The notes: generated by a model from the letters alone, not told the origin. Counted from the first letter of the stretch, positions 50,001 through 61,141 are shown. The stretch: DNA of 64,000 bases from Tetmemena sp. SeJ-2015 (GCA_027382625.1 JAJKFJ010020904.1:343111-407110), one strand, 5' to 3'. Numbers and translations are program-made.

Positions 50001-53000
50001 TATAACTTTTATAATTTATAAAGGAGAATTAATTTATTACAAAAGATTTAACCTGTAAAAATAAGAATTCCATACTAAGAAGAAAATCTTAAAGAAATTT
50101 AAATTTTATTTAAGGAGGGAGAAATTAGTTTTATTAAAAAATATAAACAATATTTATTAAATGAATAAAAAAGATTGTCAACGCACCTGGACTATGGAAG
50201 ACAGAGCAATCAATAAATCTAAAGGCAACAATAATTTAAGGAGAAAACGGCATTGTTATTACTCACTTCGCTAATATAGAAAAAAATAAATTAAAAACGG
50301 TGATTGGTTAAAATAATGAATGGGGAGTTGCAATTTTGTGTCAGTTGAAATCGCAGATTCACCCCATAATCTGCAGATTGTTCGATATCTTATCAAAATC
50401 ATTGCCTCAGCAACTCTCAGCTGCAAAATATGATGCACCCAAATTCCTCTACTCCAAATGCAAACCTTATAAATCTTGTGTCGCTTATAACTTTGCATTG
50501 AGAGCTCCCACATAAAAGTTGCAAGAATTGAAAGTTCTTAAAATTTGATGCTGGATTGAATGGTCTAATAATTATTTAAATTGGACACACTTTAACTGAT
50601 TTATTCCAAATATCTAATTTATTTCTCTTTTTATTAGACTCTCAGCTATATTATACGTTAAGCCCTGATTTTTAAAACTTTTGAGTTTGCTCCAGTAAAG
50701 CCTAGAGGAACGAGGACGAAGCTCTTTTCATCTGTGTTTAAACTTGGTAATGAAAGTACATCCTTGTAGGCCAAGTATAGCTAAAAAATTAAAAGAAGGT
50801 ATTTTACAGATAAATTAAATCCCAAAATTATATGGAACGTTCTTGATAAAACAGCCAATTTTATATGTTTTTTAAGAAACTTCTCTAAAGTTCAGTAAAA
50901 AGACCAAAAGCAGTGGCTTCTATAGTAAAGACTGGCTTTCTAGCCAGTAGTGAAAAATAGGAGCTGAAAGGATAATATTATAAAATTAAAGTTAAAAATA
51001 AACATAAATTAAAAATATTTATTCATGCCTTCCTTTTTTGTTTTCTGCTTAATATAAACTGACTAAATATACTACCTCAAATTCAAAATAGGTGAAGAGG
51101 TTAACTATTAATTTTCTCAATAATAAAAGCCAGTTAGGTAGTTTTCATTGCTATATCTTAAACATTAAAGTACTTATTTCTTAATTGTATTAGTGATTTG
51201 AATAATGTTTTCTTTGAAGTATAATTTATGAGTAAATAATATTTAATCATTTATGCTTTAATTAGAGATTCATCCTGGTAATTATTTATAATTCACTCAA
51301 ATAGTTTATATAACTTTAAATCTTTATATTAGTAATTAGTTATAAATAGATCTTTATAGATTAATAGGAATTTTTCCATTATAATTATCTATTTTCTCAT
51401 CTTTTATTACGCACACCTTCCTTTGAAACCGCTTGCTGCCAATTATTCATTAATCTATATTTAGCAAAACTTAAACTAAAGATTCATAATATAGTTTCTG
51501 GAAAGCTCTTAGGATTTAAAACTAAAACATATCCTAAGGGTTTATGAAACTTAGAATAGTATTTATGCATTTTATTTCTTTTAAATGCTTACATTCTAAT
51601 TCTAAAAACAGAATTTGGTAAATTAAATATTTCTTTTTAAAAACTTTATATTAATTTTAATAGATCATCAAATTAATATTTATTGTATATTTTAGAATAT
51701 GCAAATTCAGATGCCAGAATGGAGTCCTATAACTTATTTTATGAATATAATTACATTTTTAGTTAATTTATTATTTCTATAATTTATCAATTTAAAATTA
51801 TAATAAAAATTAATGTTTATTAAATAAAGGGAATATTTTTGACTTATTGTACAGCACAACTTACTTATGGACTTCTTCGGATTATACAGTCATAAACCTC
51901 TTAATTCCTTAAATAAAAATTATTAATGTTATTTTATTATAAACGAATAATTCCATTCTTTTATCTCAAATATTTAATAAATAATTTCAAACAGAAAATA
52001 GAAAGAACTTATTATCATAATAAGGCTTGGAGATGGATCAATAGGCTAGAGCCAAGACTGACTTCATTTCATTAGTAGTATTATCAATGCACAATTTTTA
52101 GGGTAAGCAATAATCAAAGTGCACCATAACAAATCTAGAAATACCTTAGAGGGGTTATTGCTCATGAGAATCAATTTAAAGCTAAGAATTTATTCAGAAT
52201 GACACAGTTTTTATTATACCTCTGTAGTCCGGGTCTTACAGAACGAGACTAAACTTATTTTTAAATATTGGGGCTATAATCTAAAATGATTTTTATCTTA
52301 TAGAGAAGGGAAGAACCATTAAATTCAGCTGTCATTTTTGCAATCACCCGAAATATTATTTTTTGGGGGGGGGCCTTTCCTCGTCATCCATTTTTTTAAA
52401 AAAATAAAAAATCATCTTTACCAAAATCACCAAAAACGACAATTCATTAGTCTAAATTCAAACCAAACAGTCTAACCTACTCATTTCTTAAATTTAAAGG
52501 GGATTATCTTAAAGATTTAGCAGGTAAAAACAGAAAAATTAATCTTTATACAACATTTAAAAAAAAACAAAATATATTTTTTTTTAAAGAGTTTTAAAAA
52601 AAAAATCCCTAACAAAAAATAGTAAGATGAAAAATTTTTTAAGTAATTAGGCTTTAATGCATGCTCTAGAATAAGAAGAGAATCCAAATTTATTAAAAAT
52701 TTAAATATCTATGATAATTTTAAATTTATTAAGCATTTAATTTATTTAAATTATCTTTCATTTGTTAAAATTAATTTTTAAAAATAAAATAAAATTTCTT
52801 TCTAGGCTCTTCAAATTCTCTAAATATAAGAATATGAGTAGCTTAGACTCTTTGGATTTAAATTTGGACGAAAGAATTTCGTTGGCTGATTTTAGGCTAG
52901 ATGATGATTTTTCATTTTTTCATGAAAAAAGTGGATGACGAGAAAGGCCCCCCCCTATATTTTTTTAACCTTAATTTTTATATTAATTTAATTGGTAAAT

Positions 53001-56000
53001 CTCTAAACAATTTTTAATATCTAATTTAATTATATTTAAATATAAATAATTTTTTTTTAAATATTATTTAGGTTTGAGGGTCACAGTCGATTATAAAGCC
53101 CATCTACGCTGCTCCCATACTTAAATATCACAATATTTAAAATCTATAATTATAAATATTTATTCCAAATAATATAATTTTTAATTGGATCTCAGATTTT
53201 TCATAATTAGAAAACGAAAATATAATAAATTCTCATTATATATTTAAGGATTACTTGCTAAATTTTAATTATTGCGACTCCAAAATTAAAATGCTCACAA
53301 AATAAATTGAAAAAAAATTAATTAGAAAAGAGATTATACTTTTTTGTTCATAAAGCATAAATTAATTAATTTTTATAAATAATAAAGAGATGTATTAATA
53401 TATTTTTATCTTGACTCAATTCATTCTTTTAAGTTTACGACAATAAAAAATAAAATTAATAATTATACACACATCTTAATTAAAAGTAGATTATTTAAAA
53501 TCTTAAAAAAATTAGTATGTAACTTAGTTGATTTAAAGGCTTCACGCTGACTCTATCCGGTACCAGAGAGGTCGAACTGCTCTAAATTGAATTTATAATT
53601 TCTTTATTAATATAGATTTTATTAAATCACTAAAAGAAAACAATGCAAAAATCAAAGAATAATTCACAAATACTTTATATTAATTCAACTGTCACACGAT
53701 TTTCTCAACGCAATAAATTAAGAATTAGAGATTTCCAAAATTTTTTCTTATTTACTTAAGATCAATTTATTTTAATAGGCATTAGTCTTTCAATATGATT
53801 GAAAAGTTGTCATTTTCATATTGTAAGCTATAGACCTTGGAGATAGTTTGAAAATTATTTAGGCAATTTCTGTATGCTCCAATAATACTTCCTGCTAATT
53901 ACTTTTCTAATCGAGATTTCAATTCAAACTGGTGACCTAAGCCCATCCACCCTCTCACTCACCGATTTCTAGCTCCTCTTTTTACCGCTCCTTCATTTGT
54001 ATAGTTTCAGACTTTTGAATGCCTTCACAATAGAGACCAACTCACATGGTACATCGAATCAGGTCACCAGTTTGAATTGAAATCTCGATTAGAAAAGTAA
54101 TTAGCAGGAACTATTATTGGAGCATACAGAAATTGCCTAAATAATTTTCAAACTATCTCCAAGGTCTATAGCTATGCCTATCAAAATAAATTGATCTTAA
54201 GTAAATAAGAATAAATTTTGGAAATCTTTAATTCTTAATTTATTGTGTTGAAAAAAATCGTGTGAACCTTTAATTAAATATAGTATTTTTAAATTATTCG
54301 TTGATTTTTGTAATATTATATTTATAAAAGGCAATAACTTTTAAAGATTTTAAAAAATTAATAATTAATTTGGAACTAATGAGTAACCCCCTACGAGGGC
54401 ATAATTAAACAATTCTTAAACTAAAAAAACTCTGGGAAATCGTGTCAACTCATGGATTCACAAATAGTGGCGCCTCATTTTTCCATTGAGGAGAAGGAAT
54501 GTGATGAGTTGAATCATATTAACTTCCTTCCAAGCAACATCTCAGATCTCCTGCTGACTGGATATAGATTAAGACATCTGTTGTTGTTGGCTAGTCTGAG
54601 AGTCGGTAAATTAAATAAGTCTCCTGGCAGGTCAGGGAGTCCATACCTTCAGATGATGTAGTTAAAAATAATGTCAGTGGACTATCCTTAAATACACGAA
54701 TTGCTTCAGGATCACCATAATCATTGCCATCTTCTATTAAACACTCTAAACTGCTAACTGACTAATACTAAACTATATCGCATATAAGGAGACAAAAACC
54801 TAGAAAGAGGATGGAGTATGGCCGGCTACCCGAATAAAGCTCAATTTGGAACTATGTGACTGATCTTAAATTTCAATTTTCTATTTATCTATCTAAAACT
54901 ATTTAATTTGAATTAGAAAAAAGAGATCTTTCTTCCAGGAAAAGGCCTTCGATGTGGATGGCATTGTAAACGGTCTTTATTTTATACTTTCCTTTATTAT
55001 TAAATAGTTTTGAGTATTTGCATTAAGAAATTATATGGGAAAATATATTGATTATTAAAAAAAATATTGAGTAAGTGTGTGGTTACTTTTCGGGAGAGAT
55101 TAGTGATTATAGATTTAAAAGTTAATATTTAATAAAGTATATTGGGAGAGAGTTTAGATTATTCATAAATTAAAAAGAAGTTGCGACTAATGAAGTAAGT
55201 ATTTCATTTTTCTTTTTAGCAATAAGTTTTAAAAAGGTAATTCCATAAACTGTAGTAGAATAACAAATCACGGATTCTACTAATTTTTGGTGAAATATTT
55301 TTATAGTAAAAAATCATTTTTTTCCTCAATTAAGAACTTTTTGGTGATCACTGGATGAGTGTTTGAGTGTAGTATTCGTGAGTTCCACGGATCTCGTCCA
55401 AAGAGTCAACGTTGAGAAGGTCCAGAAGGTTTCCCTGATATCTCATATCCTTCCACTGGTTCATTTATTACTATTTGTATTTTATATCAAATTTTATATA
55501 TTAATTTCCTTACTCTATTTAACTAGGCTAATATGTATTTTACCTCTTTAATTGATGTTCAAAAGTAATTTTAGTATACAAATTAATAATAATCTTGAAA
55601 TTAAATTGAACTTAATTTGAGGTGATTTAAATTATTTAGATCAGTATTAAGCAGTTACAAGACTTAATTCTAGAATGAAAAGAGTAAATCAAAAGTTTTA
55701 ATTAGCAAACACTATGAGAAGATTAGCCAGATATTTAAAGAATAAATAAAGGCCTATAAAATAATAAAAATGCTCTCTGGATTAATTTAAAAACAAATTT
55801 AAACAAATTAATATAGCCTTAAGAAAATTTATATTACTAAAACATATAGCATGATTAAAATATTTTTAGTTCTTGAAGTTGTCATCGTATTTGGCGAAAA
55901 GACCGTATTGATTTTCTTATTTAAAATAAACTAATAATTGCAAGAAAATAAAATTGCTACTTCCATTTTAGTGAGTTCATTGAGTTTATAACGATTTATA

Positions 56001-59000
56001 TTCTATTTGCTACTTAAATAGCAAACAACAGCAAATTTTTCCCTTTTCAATTTAAATTAATAACTTTTTTAATTTTATGCGCTGTGGATTTAAGGTTTAA
56101 TTATTTTTGATTAGAATTATATATTATGAAAATATTAAACATAATACATCATACTTAATTTATCATTCCCCTAATTTTTTATGTCAGATTATTCATATCT
56201 GTAAGAAATTCTTATTTAAATTATCCTGATTGTAGATATTTTTAGCTTGAAGCCATCATCAGACTCGAATCTGTCCCATTAATTTAGGTAGATGGGCTCA
56301 ATTAAAACAAAAAACCTATTTGTTTGTAATTCTAAAATTTAAGAGTGAAAGTAGGATTCGACTGTGGATTATTCTAAAATATAAAAGATAAATTTCTTTA
56401 ATTTTTTTCTGGCATCAGAATTGACAATTTCTGGTCCTTGTATTGGGTCCTTAACTTGGCCCTGATAAAGGGTACCGAACCCAATATCAGCCTTAGCGAA
56501 CAACTCTTAAATCATTTTCCTCCATTAAATATAATTAAATTAATTTAATAAGAAGTTTATAAGTGTATATTTGGTATCTTAAATTAGTTTAGGGGTAGAT
56601 GAAGAGAGCTCTTTAGGTGTTGGCGTCTCTATCTTAATTATTATTCAGGTGCGGGGAACCATGGGAGTTGTGGCAGTGCTGAGTCCGAGGAGGGCGATGA
56701 GGGTAGCGAGCTTGAGCATTTGTTATAATATTGACTATACATGTTTGCAGATATCTTAATACACACGGGATCCAACCGTAGTAACTAAAATATTATCTCG
56801 ATAAGTCAAGGATTATATGCTATAATCACAAGCGAGTTTATATCTCCAAAATATTGATAAATAATTTGTTAAATATCTTTTCAATTAATTTTTAAAATTT
56901 AACATATTTATTTTAAAGGTAAATTTGAATAAAAAAATCATTGTTTTAATTAAATGAATATAGTGAGATGTTATCTGATGTAACTAAATATAAATCCTTA
57001 TTGCAAAAATAAAAACAAAATATTTTCTTATTATAAATGCTAATTATTATAGCAATAAGAAATATCAATTTTAAATGAGAAATTTAAATCTACCCAAAAA
57101 ATAGTTTCACGGAAATAAATTTGCCCAATCGAGGAAAAAGAAAAAATATAATTTTAAAAATTTAATATAAATTATGGAGAAGCCCAGTCAGGGTTTCAAA
57201 GAGCGAAGCTTGAATAATCATAAGCTTCAACACATTAAGTAGAAAATAAGTATACGATTTTATTTATAGCCTATAAAAAGAATTAAAATCAATGTCGGAA
57301 TTAGAGGAGAATTCTAATCAAGATAAGAGATTAAGGAAAATAGTTGTATAAATAAATAAAATAAAATAAATTAACTTTAAAATTTTAAATAATGCATTAA
57401 ATATAGGCATCTCCTAATCATAAATATATGTTTATTAATTTGAAGACTAGTCTTTAATTATTAAAATAGTAAAGTGCTTTCTTTCTTATATATGCCAGTT
57501 TATTAGTTAATAAAAGTGTATTTGCTTATTATAAGATGTGATATAGGATTGCTCTCGATAAGAATTATTGAGAGTCTTTTATCTTATTGATGATTACAAA
57601 AAATTTTATTTGCTAAAAATCAAAAGCCCTTTTGCATTATCAATCAATCTAAAATCGGGTTCAAGATCATAAGTAGAGTGTTTCGTGCGGACTTCATTCT
57701 TAAAACTTTAAGGAAAATATAATCATTTAGTGCTTTAATAGTGCTAATTATGGTTTGATGAGCAGAATCAGAGTTAATAAAATATGTTTTAAAAGTACTT
57801 AAGCTCCATATTGAAGATATCGAAAGGTTCTCTGTTGTTAGGGTCTTGACCTCCATTAAAAAGTCCATCAGTTCCATAGTAAAGTATGGGAATACCATAG
57901 CTCATAAATGTGTAAGTCAAAGAATTCAAAAGAAGAGCGATGTCTTCACTTTCAGCCCATCGATCACTAGTCACTAGCTAGTTTATAAGATCTAATTTGG
58001 AGGAATCCTAAGTATTTTAAGCTTAAGATCTATCTCTACTTTGTACGGCTTCTCTTTGCTCTTTGAGAAGATGCAGAAACCTTTTCTAGTCGTGATTATC
58101 AAAAAATACTCCAAGAGAACTCAAATCTCCAAAGCTACTTCTATGAGCTAAGTAGCTTTCTCTTAGAGCGGAGATTGGAGCTGCTTGTCTAAAATCTATC
58201 TTGCCAAAGACGTTTCCTAGAGTGTAGTATAGTGGATAGTCAAGCATGGAATTAAGGCCTCCTTTTGAAATATAGCTTGCCTAGATTACAACATTTTCAC
58301 TTGTAACCTCTCCAAGGGTAAAGGTGTTTAGCGGACTGAGTACAACAGATAGTTCTCTCCAGAATCTTTGATTTATATGTCTTACTGTATCGATTCTTAT
58401 CCCATCGAACCCGTATTTCTTAAGCATGTGATTTTCAATCCAATCAAATAGAAGTTTCTTCACCTCTTCAGATTCTGTATTTAAATCCGGTAGTCCACAC
58501 AGTCTGCATTTTTCAAGTACTTCTTGATTGCCTCCCATTGCCCAATCTAAATATATCAACTTAATCACTTTGGATTATAAATTATTAATCTTCGTCCCTG
58601 ATTTCGCACCACTCATGGTAATGTCTACTCTCGCTATTTCTAAATTATTAATAAAACCAACCTAATTAGTTTAACCTTATTCCTTTATAAAAGGAGTAAT
58701 GCCTTCAAATTAAGTGCCCATTGGAACGTATCCCACATGGTTGAAAACTACATCCACCATTACAGCAATATCTCTCTTGCGTGCCTCCTTCATAAACTAT
58801 TTTAAGTCTTCTTCAGAGCCAAAGTTTGAATTCAGTGTATAAAAATTCTTAGTCCAGTATCCGTGATAGCCTAAGTCTATATTCTCAACAATTGGGGAAA
58901 TGTAGATTGCTGAAAATCCCAGAGATTAGATATAAGGCAGCAGCTGAATCAAATCTTAATAAGTGCCTCCACAATACTCTTTCAATCATAATACAATAAT

Positions 59001-59198
59001 ATCATCGAATCTTGAACTTATTTTATAATTCAATGTTGAGCATTTAGGCTCCCGATTAAGGACTATTCTGTCAGTCATAACTTGATAGATACTTCTTTCT
59101 CTCCATTGTTAGCTTGTGAGTGATATCACTGCTTCGAGTAAATAGGCTAGCAGGAATATGCATATCGTGGTCCCTCTTAAGACTTGTATTTTAGTCAT
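47093..59198 (-). CDS. Alpha-amylase (GH13), membrane-anchored, unit B; split by a 9.4-kb IES holding another gene
   Basis: Alpha-amylases hydrolyse alpha-1,4-glucans. The start ATG at 59198 encodes [20 protein letters not shown], a signal peptide. GH13 motifs on the minus strand are [14 protein letters not shown] (region I, about 58742-58765), [11 protein letters not shown] with the nucleophile Asp (region II, about 58375-58410), TLGEV with the acid Glu (region III, about 58300-58320) and FFDNHDQKRFL with the transition-state Asp (region IV, about 58080-58110), then [20 protein letters not shown]. The main block ends [12 protein letters not shown] at pointer ATTTGCTAAAAAT (57608-57620) and continues at the same repeat (48219-48231) with SDTILVTLTNIL...FSEWDP, the C-terminal beta-domain. 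The last MDS (47093-47232, ACTC pointer to 47873-47876) carries a membrane helix, [17 protein letters not shown], and ends DLPKRE-TGA. Minor frame shifts near 57700, 57790 and 48050 imply further tiny IESs. Confidence 0.85.
48274..56719. CDS. Scrambled gene, copy B: same 21-MDS layout as copy A, with one apparent frameshift
   Basis: MDSs in protein order (- inverted): 1 56646-56719(-), 2 50183-50206, 3 56593-56630(-), 4 48274-48320, 5 55867-55906(-), 6 49077-49113, 7 50246-50274, 8 56407-56500(-), 9 51710-51736, 10 51858-51890, 11 53072-53090, 12 56336-56366(-), 13 56288-56302(-), 14 53097-53116, 15 49191-49223, 16 56248-56278(-), 17 53538-53582, 18 49252-49283, 19 49390-49423, 20 54924-54971, 21 55348-55461(-). 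The joined length is 739 nt, one over a multiple of three. The extra base is a G in the GGGG run of MDS 8 (plus-strand CCCC 56459-56462; copy A has GGG). Without it the frame is open for 246 codons. The N-terminus [19 protein letters not shown] is a signal peptide; the end is [12 protein letters not shown]. Many pointers differ from copy A (GTCTACC against ATCTACCC; TAC against AACTTA). Confidence 0.8.
50297..50640. repeat. Dispersed repeat, copy 2, in the MDS7-MDS9 IES of copy B
   Basis: Homologous to 9089-9460 in the same orientation, with the shared ends CGGTGATTG and ATTGGACACACTT. It is absent from the matching 130-bp gap of unit A (42321-42449), so it inserted after the duplication or was lost from A. 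Confidence 0.65.
52365..52955. mobile_element. MITE-like element with long inverted repeats ending in G/C runs
   Basis: The left end GGGGGCCTTTCCTCGTCATC and the right end GATGACGAGAAAGGCCCCC are inverted copies. The inverted repeat continues about 60 bp inward (T-rich, then AAAATCATC and AAAATC). No ORF is present. It lies in the MDS10-MDS11 IES of copy B and is absent from unit A. A T-rich, TATTTTTTT-like sequence flanks both sides. Confidence 0.7.
53692..54265. mobile_element. Fold-back element with about 200-bp inverted arms
   Basis: The left end TCACACGATTTTCTCAAC and the right end inverted (GTTGAAAAAAATCGTGTGA) begin two arms of about 200 bp. They match almost base for base (shared GATTTCCAAAATTT, TTACTTAAGATCAATTTA, AGGCAATTTCTGTATGCTCC and CAAACTGGTGACCT) around a central 120-bp non-repeated loop (53941-54062). 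The left arm has an extra segment of about 40 bp near 53790-53830. There is no ORF. The element sits in the MDS17-MDS20 IES of copy B; unit A has only about 75 bp there. Confidence 0.75.
54365..54860. other. GC-richer insertion in copy B IES, nature unknown
   Basis: Clearly richer in G+C than the surrounding IES DNA and absent from unit A. A 69-codon ORF (54452-54658) starts in it but has no recognisable motif. It could be an element fragment or a stray MDS of another gene. Confidence 0.4.
56720..57607. other. Filler between nested gene B and the amylase pointer
   Basis: Contains the conserved upstream block at 56745-56795 and AT-rich DNA. An open stretch from ATG 57174 ([20 protein letters not shown]) has some coding character but no match in unit A and no pointer that I could pair. 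Confidence 0.35.
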
Positions 59199-59295
59199 TT
59201 TGAATTTTATAATTTAAACTCTAATTAATCTCTTAATGATTCTCCTCCCTTAAATCAAAGGCGAATAACACTTAATTTTATATTATTTCATTAAA

Positions 59296-61054
59296 TCATT
59301 TCTATTTGGCATCTTTTTCATTACCTATTCCAAAGTCTTCCTTCTTCATTTACTAAGCGTCTTCAAAGCTCTTTAAGAGCTCTTTGTTGTAATTTTCCTG
59401 CACTTCTTCCTACTCTTGCCTATAATATTTAATTAAGAAATCTATTGAGAATTAATGAACCATGCCTTGCTTGTTCATCTTGATCGGCCAAGTCTCTCAT
59501 CTTCTGCCATTAAGACTGCCAGAGAATAACTGGGAAATCATTTACAAAGTAGCGAGTGTCGGGAGTCTGAGACAACAACTTCGGCAGATTCATCATTGCC
59601 ACACATGCGTTCCACTGTTGAGCTATCACCTTCCCTACAGTTACCTTGGCATCAGTTTTCACTTCTCCATCTACTAAACTTCAATTCATCAGTTTAACGG
59701 ATATATGATGTTCAAATGAATTTAGAGAGGCTGAGAAGTTTTTGTCGCAGAATGAAAGAGGCGCAAAGTTTTCCTTATCGATTTCTCCTTTTTGGAACAC
59801 TAAGAGTGGGAAAGTCTATTTCCTAATTACTCCTACATGAGTTGAGCGTTGAATTAATTCCTAGCCGATGTAGCAACCTTTGTTTGTGTGAACAGAGTTC
59901 AGCTAGTCGTGATTTAGGTGGAGTGGGAAATGGTTTTTAACCTCGGAGCCACCCTCAACTATTCCATTCATTATATAAAAAGAACACCCTATAGATGAAA
60001 ATACTTGAGCTAGTGAATTGGTTAGGCGCTGGAAGTTGTAATATTAGTTATCCTCGTGAAAGATTATATCTCCTTGATCAAATTCGAAACTTCCTTTCCC
60101 GCAAAGAATCCTTGCTCCGTTTATAGCATTCCTAGGATTAAAAAAACTGTGACAATAAATAAGTGCTTATAGGATCAGCAAAGCATACTACATCAGTTTC
60201 CATTTAAGGTAAATTAAAAATTTGCCCTGGGTACTCCTCTGACTCGAACTGCATAGCTTGGCTTTGAAGGTCTTCGAATATGTGGCCAGGCTCACAATCA
60301 ATTCCATGAGGGGTGGTAATAGAATAGACTTCTATCGAGTCTGAGACGTCCATAAACTTCACATCCTTCCTCAGTCTATGTTTAGTGACAATTGAAATAA
60401 ACTCTGAGACGTCCTTCTCTTCTAAATCTATCCAAAACTCAGTCTTTATATCTAAAAAATGGAAATTTTATATTTCAAATGTCTCTTGACCCTGTTAATT
60501 CGCTAATAGTGGTCGTACAATGAAGCAGTCTATTCTGATTTTGCCCTTAGGAGTCATGAAGGTAGTGTAAATTGCAGCTCTGCTTAGTCCCTCCTTGTCA
60601 AATAAATTCATGTCTGTCGTAATAAGCCCCTACAGAAATACCCTCACATCCTTTCCTCTCATAGAAATAACTCTGCGGTTCGTCAAATGTGATACCCAAC
60701 CACTGTCGTCAATTTGTTTAGGAGCGATGTCAGCTAAATCAGAGTTTTAATAGAGGATATGAAGCAGACAAATTTTAACTTACTCTTCTATTACTGAATG
60801 GGAAGAACATTCTTTTCTTCATCATTACTTCCACTCTTGGTACTAATGTTGCTTATAGTATACTGTCTCTTTTAGAGATGAAAATTAAGACTTTATTTCA
60901 GCTGGAATATAGAATGCACTTGGTTTTGATTGACTTTTACCATGGCAAACTTTTGCTCTCTTTGCTGGGCTCTAACTGCAGCTATATGCAGAGCTTTCTC
61001 ATTAAGAGCTTGATTGGTTATTGAACTGCTGAAGAGTCGCCTCATTACTTTCAT
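59296..61054 (-). CDS. IBA57: IBA57-like mitochondrial Fe-S cluster assembly factor (folate-binding YgfZ/GcvT family)
   Basis: IBA57 acts with ISCA1/2 in mitochondrial [4Fe-4S] maturation. The signature KGCYIGQE is at about 59859-59882, with the Gln of GQE encoded by TAG. Upstream are NRRVISMRGKDVRVFLQGLI with TTDMN (about 60610-60690), typical of the family N-terminus, and MTPKGKIRIDCFIV (about 60530-60560), the strand preceding the folate-binding region. MRRLFSSSITNQALNEKALH near the start is a basic Ser/Arg-rich mitochondrial presequence. ATG 61054 (MKVMRRLFSSS) is preferred; an in-frame ATG also exists at 61141. Interruptions lie near 60760-60880, 60130-60200 and 59400-59450. The C-terminus is acidic/Gln-rich and ends DAKQK at TGA 59296. 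Confidence 0.85.
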
Positions 61055-61141
61055 TTTCAGTAATATTTTGTGTGCTCTAAAATAATTAATTCTGTGCAAT
61101 TCACTGATTCTAAAATTATTATAGCCCTTCATTATCATCAA

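Larger units (their letters stand above)
48219..57620. other. Giant 9.4-kb IES of amylase unit B, containing the nested scrambled gene
   Basis: ATTTGCTAAAAAT lies at 48219-48231 and 57608-57620. Joining gives [12 protein letters not shown] in frame. The interval holds all 21 MDSs of copy B, two fold-back elements, one dispersed repeat and AT-rich filler. Confidence 0.8.

Noticed and set aside
52365..52373. G9 run as telomere or chromosome end
   Set aside because: It is a single homopolymer, not repeats of a GGGGTTTT-type unit, and it is mirrored as one end of an inverted-repeat element.
54452..54661. 69-codon ORF as a gene
   Set aside because: It lies wholly in an IES insertion of copy B, with no recognisable motif and no counterpart in unit A.
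57644..57974. Two overlapping minus ORFs as separate small genes
   Set aside because: Both are frames of the alpha-amylase gene separated by a very small IES or frame change, and together they give the expected GH13 C-terminal part.
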